Assembly (NCBI RefSeq): GCF_030067815.1
Contig: NZ_CP125968.1
Coordinates: 1,103,501-1,167,500, forward strand
Reading direction: 5' to 3'
Length of the DNA: 64,000 nucleotides
DNA from: Sporosarcina thermotolerans
GTDB lineage: Bacteria > Bacillota > Bacilli > Bacillales_A > Planococcaceae
A model generated the notes under the pieces. That model was not told where the DNA came from, searched no databases, and saw only the letters and a program-made list of their open reading frames with translations. Of this stretch, positions 1 to 9,028 are shown piece after piece (positions within the stretch are counted from its first letter, which is position 1; every line of letters begins with the position of its first letter). The position numbers and the translations under genes were made by a program.

Positions 1-962
1 AAAGATCTTGAGTAGTTAGGGGAGTGAATCATTTGTCCATTCCCGATATACATAGCAACGTGGTGAACGGCACCTTTTCCTTTATTATGAGCAAAGAATA
101 ATAGATCCCCAGCTTGTAGGTTGTTTTTGGAAACAGCTTCTCCTTGTTTTGCCTGCACGGAAGAATCACGTGGGATCAAAATGCCATGTTGCTTATAGAC
201 GCTATACGTGAAACCCGAGCAATCAAATCCATATGCAGAAACCCCGGCCCATAAATAGGGGAGCTCCAAGAATCTTTTTGCTGTATCTATTAGATCTTGT
301 TGTGTCGGCTTAGGTATATTTTTATAGTTGGAAAAGACTTTAACATCCTGCTTTTGTATAAACATAATCCCGTGTTGCGGTGTTTGGACTTGTATCCAAT
401 TATCCTCTACCTTAAGAACTGGCAAGATCGTGTTGAAACTTATCTCTAAAAACTTTGAATTTCGGAAAGTCGTGTTATATAAATGCGATTTGTTTGCAGT
501 TACAATTGCAATATCACATTCTTCATAATTAGAATAGGTTTCTGTGATATGGGATTTTGGTACCCAACCAGGATACCCTTTACTATTTTTAGGACTCGCT
601 TGTTCTGTGACTGCGATCTTATACCAATTGCCTCTATTTTCTAAAACTGTTACCTCTTGTCCGTACAATGCTTGTGTTTCAATCTTTCCGAGCAACCCTA
701 ACTTCTGCTCGTAATTCATGTTTTTTGTCCAACTCGATAGATCGACAGGTTTTGAAATTGATGGGTTATCAACTTTGCGTGTGGAGTTTGGAGCCGCCCA
801 TAAGGTTGTAACGGCTACATTTACAATATGTTTATTTGTGTTATTTGCTTTAAAGCAAAAATTGCCTGCAGCATAACTGTTAGGTGTATTCGTAAAAAGA
901 AATAGAAAGACTAAGAAAAAAATAATGTAATGCTTTCTCAAACTCTGCACACCCTTATTCAT
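1..962 (-). CDS. NlpC/P60 family cell-wall hydrolase with SH3-like domains (C-terminus cut by window edge)
   Basis: Secreted peptidoglycan endopeptidase of the NlpC/P60 family. The reading frame runs off the left edge, so the C-terminus is missing. A signal peptide is visible: basic start MNKGVQSLRKHY, a Phe/Leu-rich core and a cleavage-like NSYAAG near residue 31. Two SH3-like stretches follow (about residues 45-200), containing WYKIAVTE and GYPGWVPKSH. The catalytic domain starts near residue 215 with the Cys in YGFDCSGF (about 247) and the His in AVHHVAMYIG (about 300). ATG at 962 was chosen because AGGA lies 6 nt upstream; GTG 950 and TTG 941 are in-frame alternatives. The fold and catalytic residues are clear; whether it acts in growth, separation or sporulation cannot be told. 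Confidence 0.9.
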   Translation of the reverse strand, partial: MNKGVQSLRKHYIIFFLVFLFLFTNTPNSYAAGNFCFKANNTNKHIVNVAVTTLWAAPNSTRKVDNPSISKPVDLSSWTKNMNYEQKLGLLGKIETQALYGQEVTVLENRGNWYKIAVTEQASPKNSKGYPGWVPKSHITETYSNYEECDIAIVTANKSHLYNTTFRNSKFLEISFNTILPVLKVEDNWIQVQTPQHGIMFIQKQDVKVFSNYKNIPKPTQQDLIDTAKRFLELPYLWAGVSAYGFDCSGFTYSVYKQHGILIPRDSSVQAKQGEAVSKNNLQAGDLLFFAHNKGKGAVHHVAMYIGNGQMIHSPNYSRS

Positions 963-1113
963 TAAATTCCTACTACCAATAGTATAATGAGAATTTTTAT
1001 ACAATACAATTGAATTTTCAATAGACTCATTGAGGCCTTTTGCCGATTACGGTTTTAGTGAAACTTATGATCGGCAAATTCGTATACTAAATTAATAAGC
1101 AAGGAGGACTAAC

Positions 1114-1614
1114 ATGAGACAGCTGTATATCAAACAAAAGATGTTAAGTCTAAAAGATAAGTTTACTGTAAAGGACGACCAAGAGAATGAAGTGTATTTT
1201 GTGGAAGGTAGCTTCATGCAGATTCCAAAAACGTTTTCCATCATGGATTCATCGAAGCGTGAAGTAGCATTGATAACGAAAAAGATATTTAGTTTCCTAC
1301 CTACCTTTTTCGTTGAGGTGAATGGCCAAGAAAGTGTGACGATTAAGAAGCAATTCTCCTTTCTAAAAGCACGGTATTCAATTGACGCAGCTGGAATGGA
1401 AGTACGAGGGAATTGGTGGGACATGGATTTCGAAGTGCTACAAAATGGAGAAAGCATTGGATCCGTCAGCAAGAAGTGGTTCACATGGGGCGATAGCTAC
1501 CAGTTAGATATTGCAAACGAAACTATGGAACCTCTTCTTGTAGCGCTTGTCGTTGCAATTGACTGCGCGAAAGCGGATCAGGCTTCAGTTACATCATCAA
1601 TACCCAATATGTAA
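1114..1614 (+). CDS. LURP-one-related/tubby-like protein (YxjI-like)
   Basis: Protein of 166 residues resembling the LURP-one-related family (tubby C-terminal-like barrel; YxjI in B. subtilis). The N-terminus MRQLYIKQKM followed by repeated beta-strand/turn units of the type 'KDDQENEVYFVEG' and 'GMEVRGNWWDMDFEV' is typical of this fold. No signal peptide or membrane segment is seen. AAGGAGG lies 8 nt before the ATG. It is monocistronic, ending at a terminator shared with the convergent cupin gene. The biochemical role of bacterial family members is not established; membrane-lipid association is known only for distant tubby relatives, so no function is assigned. Confidence 0.75.
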   Translation: MRQLYIKQKMLSLKDKFTVKDDQENEVYFVEGSFMQIPKTFSIMDSSKREVALITKKIFSFLPTFFVEVNGQESVTIKKQFSFLKARYSIDAAGMEVRGNWWDMDFEVLQNGESIGSVSKKWFTWGDSYQLDIANETMEPLLVALVVAIDCAKADQASVTSSIPNM

Positions 1615-1631
1615 ATGCTATATCTGCATAT

Positions 1632-1659
1632 AAAAAGGAGCCAACTTGGCTCCTTTTTC
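1632..1659. terminator. Bidirectional rho-independent terminator
   Basis: Perfect stem AAAAAGGAGCCAA/TTGGCTCCTTTTT lies between convergent genes, with A-run and T-run flanks that serve both strands. Confidence 0.85.
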
Positions 1660-1675
1660 ATCCAGCTAAATTGGA

Positions 1676-2323
1676 TTACCTTCCGTAATAAGGCATATAT
1701 GGATAGCGGGCCGGGTAGTAGGTTGGATGATAGGATGGATAACTCGGTGGAATAGTTTGAGCCTTAGAGGTATTGTCTTCCTTATTTTTATTGCAATCTT
1801 TTGGCGGCCCTATTATGACTGTATCTTTGATTGGCGCCAGTACTTGTTGAATCTGTCTTTCGTCCAGGCAATAGGCATTGGCGAACTCTTGAGGAGGTGT
1901 CAAACGAAGGATGTCAGAACCCCAGACAGTTTCAAGCTTATGTGTGTCATAAATGGTAAGGACATGTGTGTTATCGGCATTTGCCGTAAAATAATGCCAC
2001 CATCCCTGTGGAATATTCACAGCTTGTTGGGGACGGATTCGGTAAGCTTTTAATTCTTTCGTTGTTGGATTAATCATTGAAACAATTGTTTCTCCACTAA
2101 TACAGTAAATTACTTCAGACGCATTAAAATGGTAATGAGGCTCTACGCCATTTTCAGCACTTAAAAACACATCGAGTAATAAAGTGTCGCCAAGGGTTTT
2201 CATTTGTTCGCTACCTAATACATTTATATAATTGCTGTCATTTTTAGTGAAAAACCTGCTCTGTGCCAAATCGAAAGCATATATTAATTTTGGATCTTTG
2301 AAATCCACATCTTTCTTACTCAA
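1676..2323 (-). CDS. Cupin-domain protein with Pro/Tyr-rich C-terminal tail
   Basis: Single-cupin protein of about 215 residues. Motif 1 is HYHFNASEVIYCISG (HxH, x4, E, x6, G) and motif 2 is PQGWWHYFTAN, so a metal site is likely. The last 40 residues are a low-complexity tail rich in Pro and Tyr (PSYPSYHPTYYPARYP), a composition common in spore-coat proteins. The start chosen is TTG 2323, 8 nt after a strong AAGGAGG; the in-frame GTG at 2329 is too close to that site. Substrate is unknown: cupins include dioxygenases, isomerases and decarboxylases. Spore-coat association is an inference from the tail only. Confidence 0.7.
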   Translation of the reverse strand: MSKKDVDFKDPKLIYAFDLAQSRFFTKNDSNYINVLGSEQMKTLGDTLLLDVFLSAENGVEPHYHFNASEVIYCISGETIVSMINPTTKELKAYRIRPQQAVNIPQGWWHYFTANADNTHVLTIYDTHKLETVWGSDILRLTPPQEFANAYCLDERQIQQVLAPIKDTVIIGPPKDCNKNKEDNTSKAQTIPPSYPSYHPTYYPARYPYMPYYGR

Positions 2324-2450
2324 AGACACGTCCTCCTTCAGGAATAATAGTCATATCCATAAACTATGCGAATGTCCCGGGGGGTGTGCTAAAATAGCCG
2401 CTTTTCGCATATCTTGAGGACGAGGCAGTTAGTAGACAAAGGGGGATAAA

Positions 2451-2895
2451 ATGCAAAAAGTAATATATATTGTTTTATTGTTGATGAATAGCATCTTATC
2501 AGCCGGTTCGTATGATAGTGAAAAAGCGGTAAAAAACGGAGACGTCATAAATATGCATGGGCCCATTTACAACTTTGCTCGGTTTGAAGAATTTATGGAG
2601 GATGTAAATAGGGGGACACGGCCGAGGTCAGAATTACAAATTATGCGTTAGATGGAAATCCGACTTTATACAATGTGAATTTCGATGGATCTGTTTTCAA
2701 TCTGGAAGTCGATCGATCAAAAAACAAGAATCGGGGGGACAACCCCAAAAAAACAAGATTGTCATGTGACAATCTTGCAAAAGAGGTGGTGAGCAAATAT
2801 ATAGTTATACACTAAAGGATTGTCAGCAATCCACCAATGATCGTTTTACTCTACTCAACATTTTGAAAGAGCAAGAAGATGATCATGAGCATTAA
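2451..2895 (+). CDS. DUF4362-like secreted/lipoprotein-type protein, broken by two frameshifts
   Basis: Reading across three frames gives one protein of about 148 residues resembling DUF4362: hydrophobic N-terminus (MQKVIYIVLLLMNSIL), then GDVINMHGPIYNFARFEEFM, then EVRITNYALDGNPTLYNVNF, then LSCDNLAKEVV and finally YTLKDCQQSTNDRFTLLN. The first break (about 2630) is repaired by one extra C after CGGCC and the second (about 2785-2800) by one extra base near GGTGG. GGGGG lies 7 nt before the ATG. The function of DUF4362 proteins is unknown. Both breaks fit the window-wide single-base loss pattern, so the gene may be intact in the organism, but true decay cannot be excluded here. Confidence 0.6.
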
Positions 2896-3144
2896 CAGAT
2901 TCTGTTTATTCTTCAATTTTCGTGAAAAACGAGTAATGTTGTGCCATTTTTAAGTGGTCTACATATACATATAAAGAACAACACGATAAATTGAGATAAA
3001 TGTATCTAACATAAAGCTCTATGATGCTACTCTACATAATTTCTTACTCGGTACCTTATTTGGCACAAATGCTGCAGAGTATATGGAATTCGTATGAAAC
3101 AATTTCCATTTGAATTTAATCTAATACTTTACTCGCAAGTACAA

Positions 3145-4498
3145 TTAGATGAACACTAATTGTATCCAGAAAAATAACAGTGCCAACGTTACGATTGTTG
3201 AGATGGGGATTACAATTAAAGATACACTCAAGTAATCTTTCCAGCTGATTTTTATATTATTTCTTCTTAGAATACTCATCCAAATGAGGGATGCTAATGT
3301 CCCAATTGGCAACAGCAATGATCCGATATCACTTCCGATAATATTTGCCAGATAAATGGTTTTTAAGGTGATTGGGTCTAACCCCATTTCAGTCAATGTA
3401 ATTGTCCCAATCATCAAAGCCGGATGATTATTGAAGAAGTTGGAAAGGATTGACACCAATCCACCCATGGTGAAACTCGCTTGAAATATTCCTTGATTGA
3501 CAATCGGTTCACATAACTGCACGAGAAAAGCTGTAAGTCCAACATTATGCAGACCGTAGATAATCACGTACATGGAGAATGCGAAAATCAGAATATGCCA
3601 AGGTGTCTTTTTCAAGATGTCTACCGGATTCGTCCGTAAATGGTACCATCTCCACAAAAGCAGGAAGACCGATCCAAGCACAGCAACAATTTCAATGGGA
3701 ACGTTAATATAAGATGCAACAAATAGAAGACAACGCATGAGGAAGACAAATAGCAAGATTTTTAACATTAATCTTGTACGTTTGCGCTTTTTCGACAGGC
3801 AGTTTTGTCTTAAGTGGATGAAAGTTTTTAATGAAAAAGGATTCTTCAATATCCATTATGGAATCAGGCAGCTTTTTCGGCAAATTTTTCTTTACAACAA
3901 TGTACATTAGGAATGACATGAACAACAATCCTAATGTTCCCGGGACAAACATCATTGCCGTATGCATCCAAAGTGACATGTCAATGATATTCAATGCTAT
4001 TAAGTTCACGATATTACTAACGCCTATGGGAGCACTTGACGCCGTCGCAATAAGTGCACCACATAACAGATATGGTATTTGTTGTCGGGGTTTAAGTTGA
4101 ATGTTTTTTAGTAGAAGGATTAAGATAGGTGTTGTAATGAGGATGCTACCATCGTTATTAAATAGAAGTGTCATTAAAAAACAGAGTAACTGAATGTTCC
4201 AGTAAAGGTGATAACCCGATCCCTTTGAAAGTTTGGCTAATTTCGCTGCTGACCAGTGGAAAAATCCGAAACTTTCCAGTATAACAGCCATCACAATCGT
4301 TGCGATAATGGTAATGGAGGCACCACCAATTTTACTGATGATATCTACTATGTCTTCCCACGAGACAATTCCTGCTATGAGGATGAATCCTGCTCCTACC
4401 GATGCAGGCCATGCCTCGTTCAATCCTTTAGGTCTCCAAAATATGACTGACATTGTCAGTAGGAAAACCATACTTGTTATTGCAATTTGAAAACTCAT
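3145..4498 (-). CDS. ArsB/YdfA-type arsenite (anion) permease, frameshifted
   Basis: Integral membrane permease of the ArsB / ion-transporter superfamily, about 450 residues with many hydrophobic segments. Family features include LLFNNDGSILITTP, ATASSAPIGVSNIVNLIA and, in the second half, NNHPALMIGT and ANIIGSDIGSLLLPIGTLASL. The frame breaks at an A5 run (plus-strand T5 at 3788-3792): removing one base joins LPVEK to RKRTRLMLKI. GAAGGG precedes two possible starts, ATG 4498 (chosen) and ATG 4510. No ArsR regulator or arsenate reductase gene is adjacent, so the substrate (arsenite/antimonite versus another anion) is inferred from family resemblance only. Confidence 0.7.
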
Positions 4499-4760
4499 GC
4501 ATATGCACATTTCCCTTCTTTTTTTATTCGTCAGTAATGTGTTGATCCGTTTCCTTGTATGTATATTCAATTCAAGGTAAGCGAAGCGAGATGTATGTCC
4601 ACTCTGATATGAAAATTTTTGTACAACCCTGGGGTATTTTTGACTTGGACAAGCAATGATACTATGATGGGCAAGTCCAAAAAAAAAGGGCTGTCGATAA
4701 TTTCTCGTCAGCCTGAAAAAGGATTTCCAATAAAAGAATCCCATGTAAAATTGAACCGTT

Positions 4761-5437
4761 TTACACTTCGTGAAGCGTTTTAATATGACGTAGGTTTAAG
4801 AATATCTTGGCTGCATTTGCTAATTGAAACTCAATGATTTGCTGTTCAACGTTATTTATTTTTCCTATGAAGCTTTCACGCTCTCCTACATTCAAAAAAA
4901 CGATTTTATTCTTAAACTGTTCAACTTGGGATTCGAAGGTATCGCTGAATGTTTCATTATTTGACTGTGAGGGGACGAAGTTGTTTTCCAACCCGTAAAG
5001 TTTATAATCTTGTGCCAAGGGGATCAACCATTTGATATGTTCCAATGCAATATACATCTTTTTGTAAATGGGGATTGAAATACGATATAGTTTTTCGTTA
5101 TACCTGTTATTGTTCCATGCAAGGATTGGATACCTGACACATAGATTTCAACAAGCCTTCCTTTTGCCTTCGTGAGAACCTGTTCAAATGATAAGTCTTC
5201 CTGGATTTCTTCAGCGACAATGCTTGGTAACTCTGTAGGTGTTTGAACGTTGTTTTCATTTTCACTACTCGCCTCGAAACTGCGAATGTGATTTAAAGGA
5301 ATATACATATAATCCATTCCGTTAAAAAGCACGATCATATCGCTTCCTACGTCAATAAGAGAACCGCCAACAATTCTCTTCCCAGAAACCTCAATTCGAA
5401 TAATTTCCTTAACTAGACTTTGAATAATTTTATTCAC
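4761..5437 (-). CDS. CotB-like (DUF2642-type) spore-coat protein, frameshifted
   Basis: About 225 residues built from three small beta-rich units of the kind repeated in CotB. Each unit ends with a Y(I/M)xLxHI signature: YMYIPLNHIRSF, then KKMYIALEHIKWL, then IFLNLRHIKTL. The frame breaks at plus-strand T5 near 5057-5061; adding one base joins SPFTK to KMYIALEH and makes the second unit match the first. Start is GTG 5437 with AAGGAG 8 nt upstream. It is the last gene of a four-gene coat cluster reading leftwards. A structural role in the coat is inferred from CotB resemblance and neighbours; no enzymatic motif is seen. Confidence 0.6.
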
Positions 5438-5453
5438 TTAACTATCTCCTTCT

Positions 5454-5950
5454 TTATTTATCAATTAATTGACGATACATTTTTGCTGCATGATTCATCA
5501 AAGAAATGTATTGTTCATCAACGGGATGTTTACTCCGATTGTTTTGTGAATAGTTAGCTGCATGCTTCGCTAAAGAAAAGAATTGCTCTTCTAACATTGC
5601 TTTTTCTTCTTCTATAGTCATTTTAATAATCGTTATTGATGAGTGAGTGGTTTTAGAAGGCTGTGGCACTTCATTTTTAAACCCAGTAATATCATCGTTC
5701 TCTCCAACACGATTCTCAAACGTAGGACGGTCAAGTAATTCCCCTAAGTTAGAGTGATCGTTTAACTGAATTGAAAGTTCGTTGAGCGAAAAAAAGAGTC
5801 CTTTTCATTGGTTTGGTCTGTTTGAGTTGTTTTTGTACGATTGTCATTTTTCCTGTTTTTTGAGAAGGATAGAGGAAAACGTCTTTCGTAACCTAATGGA
5901 TCGGAAAAGGAAAGAAGTCCCACTGAATCTTCGATAAACGAGGATTCCAT
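5454..5950 (-). CDS. Uncharacterised coat-cluster protein, frameshifted
   Basis: Two open segments in different frames join into one protein of about 165 residues if one T is added to a T7 run (plus-strand A7 at about 5789-5795): ...TNEKDSFF then LNELSIQLNDHSNLGELL. The N-terminal half is polar and Thr/Asn/Lys-rich. The C-terminal half carries two similar helical segments, FFSLAKHAANYSQ and YISLMNHAAKMYRQ, an apparent internal duplication. No known family is recognised. It lies between two CotB-like genes in the same direction, with very short gaps, so co-expression and a spore-coat role are plausible but unproven. Confidence 0.5.
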
Positions 5951-5964
5951 TTCTCCCCAATCAT

Positions 5965-7062
5965 CTAATTTCTAAAATATTCATCTACCTCAACGACTAC
6001 TTTATGTGCATCCTGTTCAAGGAGTGTAATTTCTTCTGGTAGTTCATTCTCTAATTCGTCAAATGTATTTATTGAATAAATGCCTTCATAGTCTTCAACA
6101 ATTTGATCTTCGTTTTGAATTTCTTGACTTTTTTCCAACATAATGTTGAATGATTCTGTCGTTTCATTAGTATCCACGTTTATATTTCCGACAGCTTGTA
6201 GTTCAGCTTCTTCATCAGTATCGAAAACTTCATGGCTTTCCAACATATCTTGCTGTTGGGTAGTTTCATTAAATTGGTCAATAACTTGGTGTTGGAAAAT
6301 ATCCTGAGGTTGGACAACGTCCTCCTGTTGGACAATTGCTTGAGGTTGATCAATAACTTGGTGTTGAACAATTACCTGAAGTTGGTCAACTTCTTGCTGT
6401 TGGACAATTTCTTGAAGTTGGTTAATAACTTGCAGTTGGTCAATTTCTTGAGGTTGATCAATAACTTGGTGTTGGACAATTACCTGAAGTTGGTCAGCAT
6501 CCTGCTGTTGGACAATTTCTTGAGTGTGATCAATCTCTTGCTGCAGAACAATATCCTGTAGCTCTTCCTTAATTTCTTCATCATCATTAAGAATCTGTTG
6601 GTTTGTTAGTTTTCTCTTTTGATTTGTAAGATGAATTTGACCTTCAGGTATTACGCCATGGATGTTCGAAATATAAATTATAGGAATGTATAGTAACTCT
6701 GCATGATTGATCAAGACGATATGATCCTCGGATATTCTGCTCAATACGCCAAAATGTGCATCTTTTTCGGAATCATTAATGGAAACATAGCTGTTTTTCA
6801 AATCGCTTAATATATCTATGAAAAGCTGACTTTCGAGATAAGGGACAGGATTCGGTTTTTCACTATGATCTTTTGAGTTCTTCGATAGTGTTTTAATATG
6901 TTCAAGTGAAATATAGTGAACCTTTTGATTTTTATCCATTACAACATGATCTTGTTTAACAGCTAACAAAACGCCTTCCAGAAAGTGTTGATTTAACAAA
7001 AACAAACCGATGTTTGAATTTACAAGGTCGTGTAATACTTTAACAAACTCTGGTTCTCGCAA
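5965..7062 (-). CDS. CotB-like protein with long Gln/Val/Asp repeat region
   Basis: About 365 residues. The N-terminal 150 residues hold two CotB/DUF2642-like units, each ending in an (Y/H)I(S/P)LEHI-type signature (VHYISLEHIKTL, LLYIPIIYISNI). Residues about 180-290 are a low-complexity repeat with a seven-residue period rich in Gln, Ile, Val and Asp (for example DQLQVIVQHQVIDQ). The last 80 residues are acidic. Start TTG 7062 is chosen because AAGGAGG lies 10 nt upstream; the in-frame TTG at 7101 sits inside an inverted repeat with no ribosome site. The repeat DNA has a 21 bp period. A coat scaffold role is inferred from domains and from the cotB-like gene upstream. Confidence 0.65.
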   Translation of the reverse strand: MREPEFVKVLHDLVNSNIGLFLLNQHFLEGVLLAVKQDHVVMDKNQKVHYISLEHIKTLSKNSKDHSEKPNPVPYLESQLFIDILSDLKNSYVSINDSEKDAHFGVLSRISEDHIVLINHAELLYIPIIYISNIHGVIPEGQIHLTNQKRKLTNQQILNDDEEIKEELQDIVLQQEIDHTQEIVQQQDADQLQVIVQHQVIDQPQEIDQLQVINQLQEIVQQQEVDQLQVIVQHQVIDQPQAIVQQEDVVQPQDIFQHQVIDQFNETTQQQDMLESHEVFDTDEEAELQAVGNINVDTNETTESFNIMLEKSQEIQNEDQIVEDYEGIYSINTFDELENELPEEITLLEQDAHKVVVEVDEYFRN

Positions 7063-7090
7063 TTTCTGAGCGCCTCCTTCATAAGAATAT

Positions 7091-7117
7091 CGTCGCTTCA
7101 AATGTATTGAAGCGACG
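7091..7117. repeat. Perfect inverted repeat between coat genes
   Basis: CGTCGCTTCAA and TTGAAGCGACG flank a 5-nt loop between the cotB-like gene and the next coat gene. No T-run follows on either strand, so it may be an mRNA-stabilising or processing stem rather than a terminator. Confidence 0.5.
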
Positions 7118-7167
7118 AATGTCTCAGATGATCGTATGCAACCTTATGAGTGATTGCCATACCTTAC

Positions 7168-7638
7168 TTATCTACTGTTGTCTTTATTTTTATTCTCGTC
7201 AGCTTTGGATTTTTCAAGTTTGACACCGTAGCTGATATTGCGAATGTGGAAGAGGGCAACCCGGATGATTTCTTCATTTGCAACAATTGTTACAAAATCA
7301 TCAGTGACGACATCCATTACGCCTTCTAACGTTTCAGGGCCTCCACGGTTAATTTTCACCCATCTAAGTGTTAATTTCTGCAGAATACCTTTAAAATCTG
7401 AAGCTTTAAGGTATTTGAAATTCCTTGGAAGATCATACTCAAAATCAGCTTGGCTTTTCGAATTGTACGTTACACTCTTAACATGCTGTGTATTATAATA
7501 GATGATGCCTTCATCATCATGTAACAGCGTGAAGAAATCGTCCTCAACAGCCAACACTCTACCAATACGAGATTCGGGTCCTCCTCTGTCGACTTTAACT
7601 ACTTTATCGACGAGAGTTTCGATCATATCCTTCTTCAA
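7168..7638 (-). CDS. cotB: Spore coat protein CotB homologue
   Basis: A 156-residue protein matching the N-terminal repeats of B. subtilis CotB. The hallmark RGGPES appears near residue 18 (VDRGGPESRIGRV) and RGGPET near residue 105 (INRGGPETLEGV), with IIYYNTQHVKSV and IRVALFHIRNIS closing the two units. The C-terminus ends in a short Lys/Asn/Asp tail (KSKADENKNKDNS) and lacks the long Ser/Lys/Arg repeat of B. subtilis CotB, so it is much shorter than the 380-residue family member. Start TTG 7638 has AAAGGAGG 7 nt upstream. It heads the leftward coat cluster and is divergent from an Ala/Lys-rich gene, reproducing the cotB-cotG arrangement. It is expected in the outer coat and under late mother-cell control (SigK and GerE in Bacillus). 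Confidence 0.8.
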   Translation of the reverse strand: MKKDMIETLVDKVVKVDRGGPESRIGRVLAVEDDFFTLLHDDEGIIYYNTQHVKSVTYNSKSQADFEYDLPRNFKYLKASDFKGILQKLTLRWVKINRGGPETLEGVMDVVTDDFVTIVANEEIIRVALFHIRNISYGVKLEKSKADENKNKDNSR

Positions 7639-7840
7639 TTGTCTACCTCCTTTAATAGTATCTCCATATTTATATGTGTCTTGGGTTAATCGTGCTAATG
7701 GACAGATGCCTAAATAGGTCATTTAATTATAATTTCCTAGCTTTTAGTTGGGCAGCAATAGACGTTTTAGGTATTGTAGACACAGTTTATAAACAGTTGA
7801 ATACAATGATATTAAACTCTAATTCAAAGGTGGGATTTAT

Positions 7841-8272
7841 ATGCCGAAAGGAAACAAAGATAAACATTTAAAGACTTCATTATCTACAGCCGTAGCCGCT
7901 GCAGCCGCAGCCGGTGCCGCAGCCGCCGCTGCTGCAATTTCCGAAACTGATTCTTCTGCTGCTGCAGCTGCAGCTGCTACTGCCGCCGCAGCCGCTGTTG
8001 CTGCCGTTCTTGCTGCTGAAACCGCTGCAGCTGAACCTGAACTAACTACTGAGGGTGCTGAAACAGTAGAAACTGCAGATGTTGAAGAAACTACTGATGT
8101 AAAGAAGAAAGATGAAAAGAAAAAGGACGGAAAGAACAAAGAAGACAAGAAAAAAGATGAAAAGAGTAAGGACGGAAAGAACAAAGAAGACAAGAACAAA
8201 GAAGACAAGAACAAAGAAGACAAGAAAAAAGATGGAAAGAAAAAAGAAGACAAGAATAAAGAGGAAAACTAA
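7841..8272 (+). CDS. Ala-rich/Lys-rich repeat protein, CotG-like by position and architecture
   Basis: A 143-residue low-complexity protein. Residues about 15-75 are mostly Ala with scattered Thr/Glu; residues about 88-143 are a charged repeat of KKDEKKKDGKNKED-type units, strongly basic but mixed with Asp/Glu. There is no Cys and no globular motif. AAGGTGG lies 7 nt before the ATG. It is divergent from the cotB-like gene. B. subtilis CotG is likewise a disordered, positively charged repeat protein divergent from cotB. Sequence homology with CotG is not evident, so the call rests on location and design. Several Ala codons are GCC/GCA/GCT mixtures, so the poly-Ala is not a simple triplet expansion. 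Confidence 0.55.
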   Translation: MPKGNKDKHLKTSLSTAVAAAAAAGAAAAAAAISETDSSAAAAAAATAAAAAVAAVLAAETAAAEPELTTEGAETVETADVEETTDVKKKDEKKKDGKNKEDKKKDEKSKDGKNKEDKNKEDKNKEDKKKDGKKKEDKNKEEN

Positions 8273-8324
8273 TCGTACCAGTGTGAAACAACTTCGTAAA
8301 CTCACTACAAATGATTAAACTAAC

Positions 8325-8367
8325 AAAAAAGAATCCAATCATATTAACTTATGGTTGGATTCTTTTT
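8325..8367 (+). terminator. Rho-independent terminator
   Basis: Stem AAAGAATCCAATCAT/ATGGTTGGATTCTTTTT with a short AT loop, 50 nt after the Ala/Lys-rich gene. Confidence 0.8.
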
Positions 8368-8407
8368 GAATTGCGCTTTGCAAAATCGTTTTAGGGAGAT
8401 GAGATGT

Positions 8408-8812
8408 ATGGTTCAAAACAGTTCAATCTGTAAGCAATTTGGAGATATTTTAAAGGGTAAAAGCAAAACAGAAAATGGTGTTTGTCGTGTGGCTCTTCAT
8501 CGGACGTTCAAAGCGACAGTGCAAGGTAAGGCAAGCACATCAGTCTTGCCTGTAGGCGTACTATTCGAGTCTCTCGATCACAATGGCAACGCATTGAACT
8601 TAACGGAAATGGCGATTTTGCAGGAGGAAATTCCTGCATTCATGCACTCCCTTCTCAATCAGGGATTGATAGTCAGCGCATTGCATAATCACTGGTTATA
8701 TACGTCCCCTTTAATCATGTATATCCACGTACAATCAGTCGAACCACCACTTGATTTCGCAAGGAAAATGGAGTATTCCTTTAGGTTTTTAAGCAGTCCT
8801 CCTATTTCTTAA
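8408..8812 (+). CDS. DUF1259 domain protein
   Basis: A 134-residue protein of the DUF1259 (LppY/LpqO-like) family. The C-terminal signature is clear: EIPAFMHSLLNQGLIVSALH, HNHWLYTSPLIMYIH and EPPLDFARKME. Start ATG 8408 has AGGGAG 9 nt upstream; longer in-frame starts would overlap the preceding terminator. No signal peptide is seen, unlike the lipoprotein members. Function is unknown. It stands alone between two terminated units. Confidence 0.8.
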   Translation: MVQNSSICKQFGDILKGKSKTENGVCRVALHRTFKATVQGKASTSVLPVGVLFESLDHNGNALNLTEMAILQEEIPAFMHSLLNQGLIVSALHNHWLYTSPLIMYIHVQSVEPPLDFARKMEYSFRFLSSPPIS

Positions 8813-9028
8813 TAGCTTTGGTGAAAGGCACTTCCGTAAGTATTTTACCTGTAGTTGGCAGTTAGATAGACAATTTTAGTTTACCCTTATATTTATTTAA
8901 AAAACGATAGCATTCTTCCCTTAAAAGGCGTACGATGTATATGGAAACCGGGCGTGGATTTTTTTTGCTCGGGCATATTACATATAACGCCTTTTTGGCG
9001 ATGTACGAATAGAGAGGAAAAGGGTAAA

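Noticed and set aside
2990..3110. Short open stretch (ending LGTLFGTNAAEYMEFV)
   Set aside because: No start codon with a ribosome site and no family match; at about 30 codons it is within chance expectation.
6232..6561. Plus-strand ORF of repeated Leu/Asn sequence
   Set aside because: It is the antisense of the Gln-rich repeat in the coat gene and has no start context.
7837..8342. Minus-strand ORFs opposite the Ala/Lys-rich gene
   Set aside because: They are shadows of low-complexity codons giving Ser/Phe/Leu runs without a ribosome site; the plus strand has AAGGTGG and a terminator.
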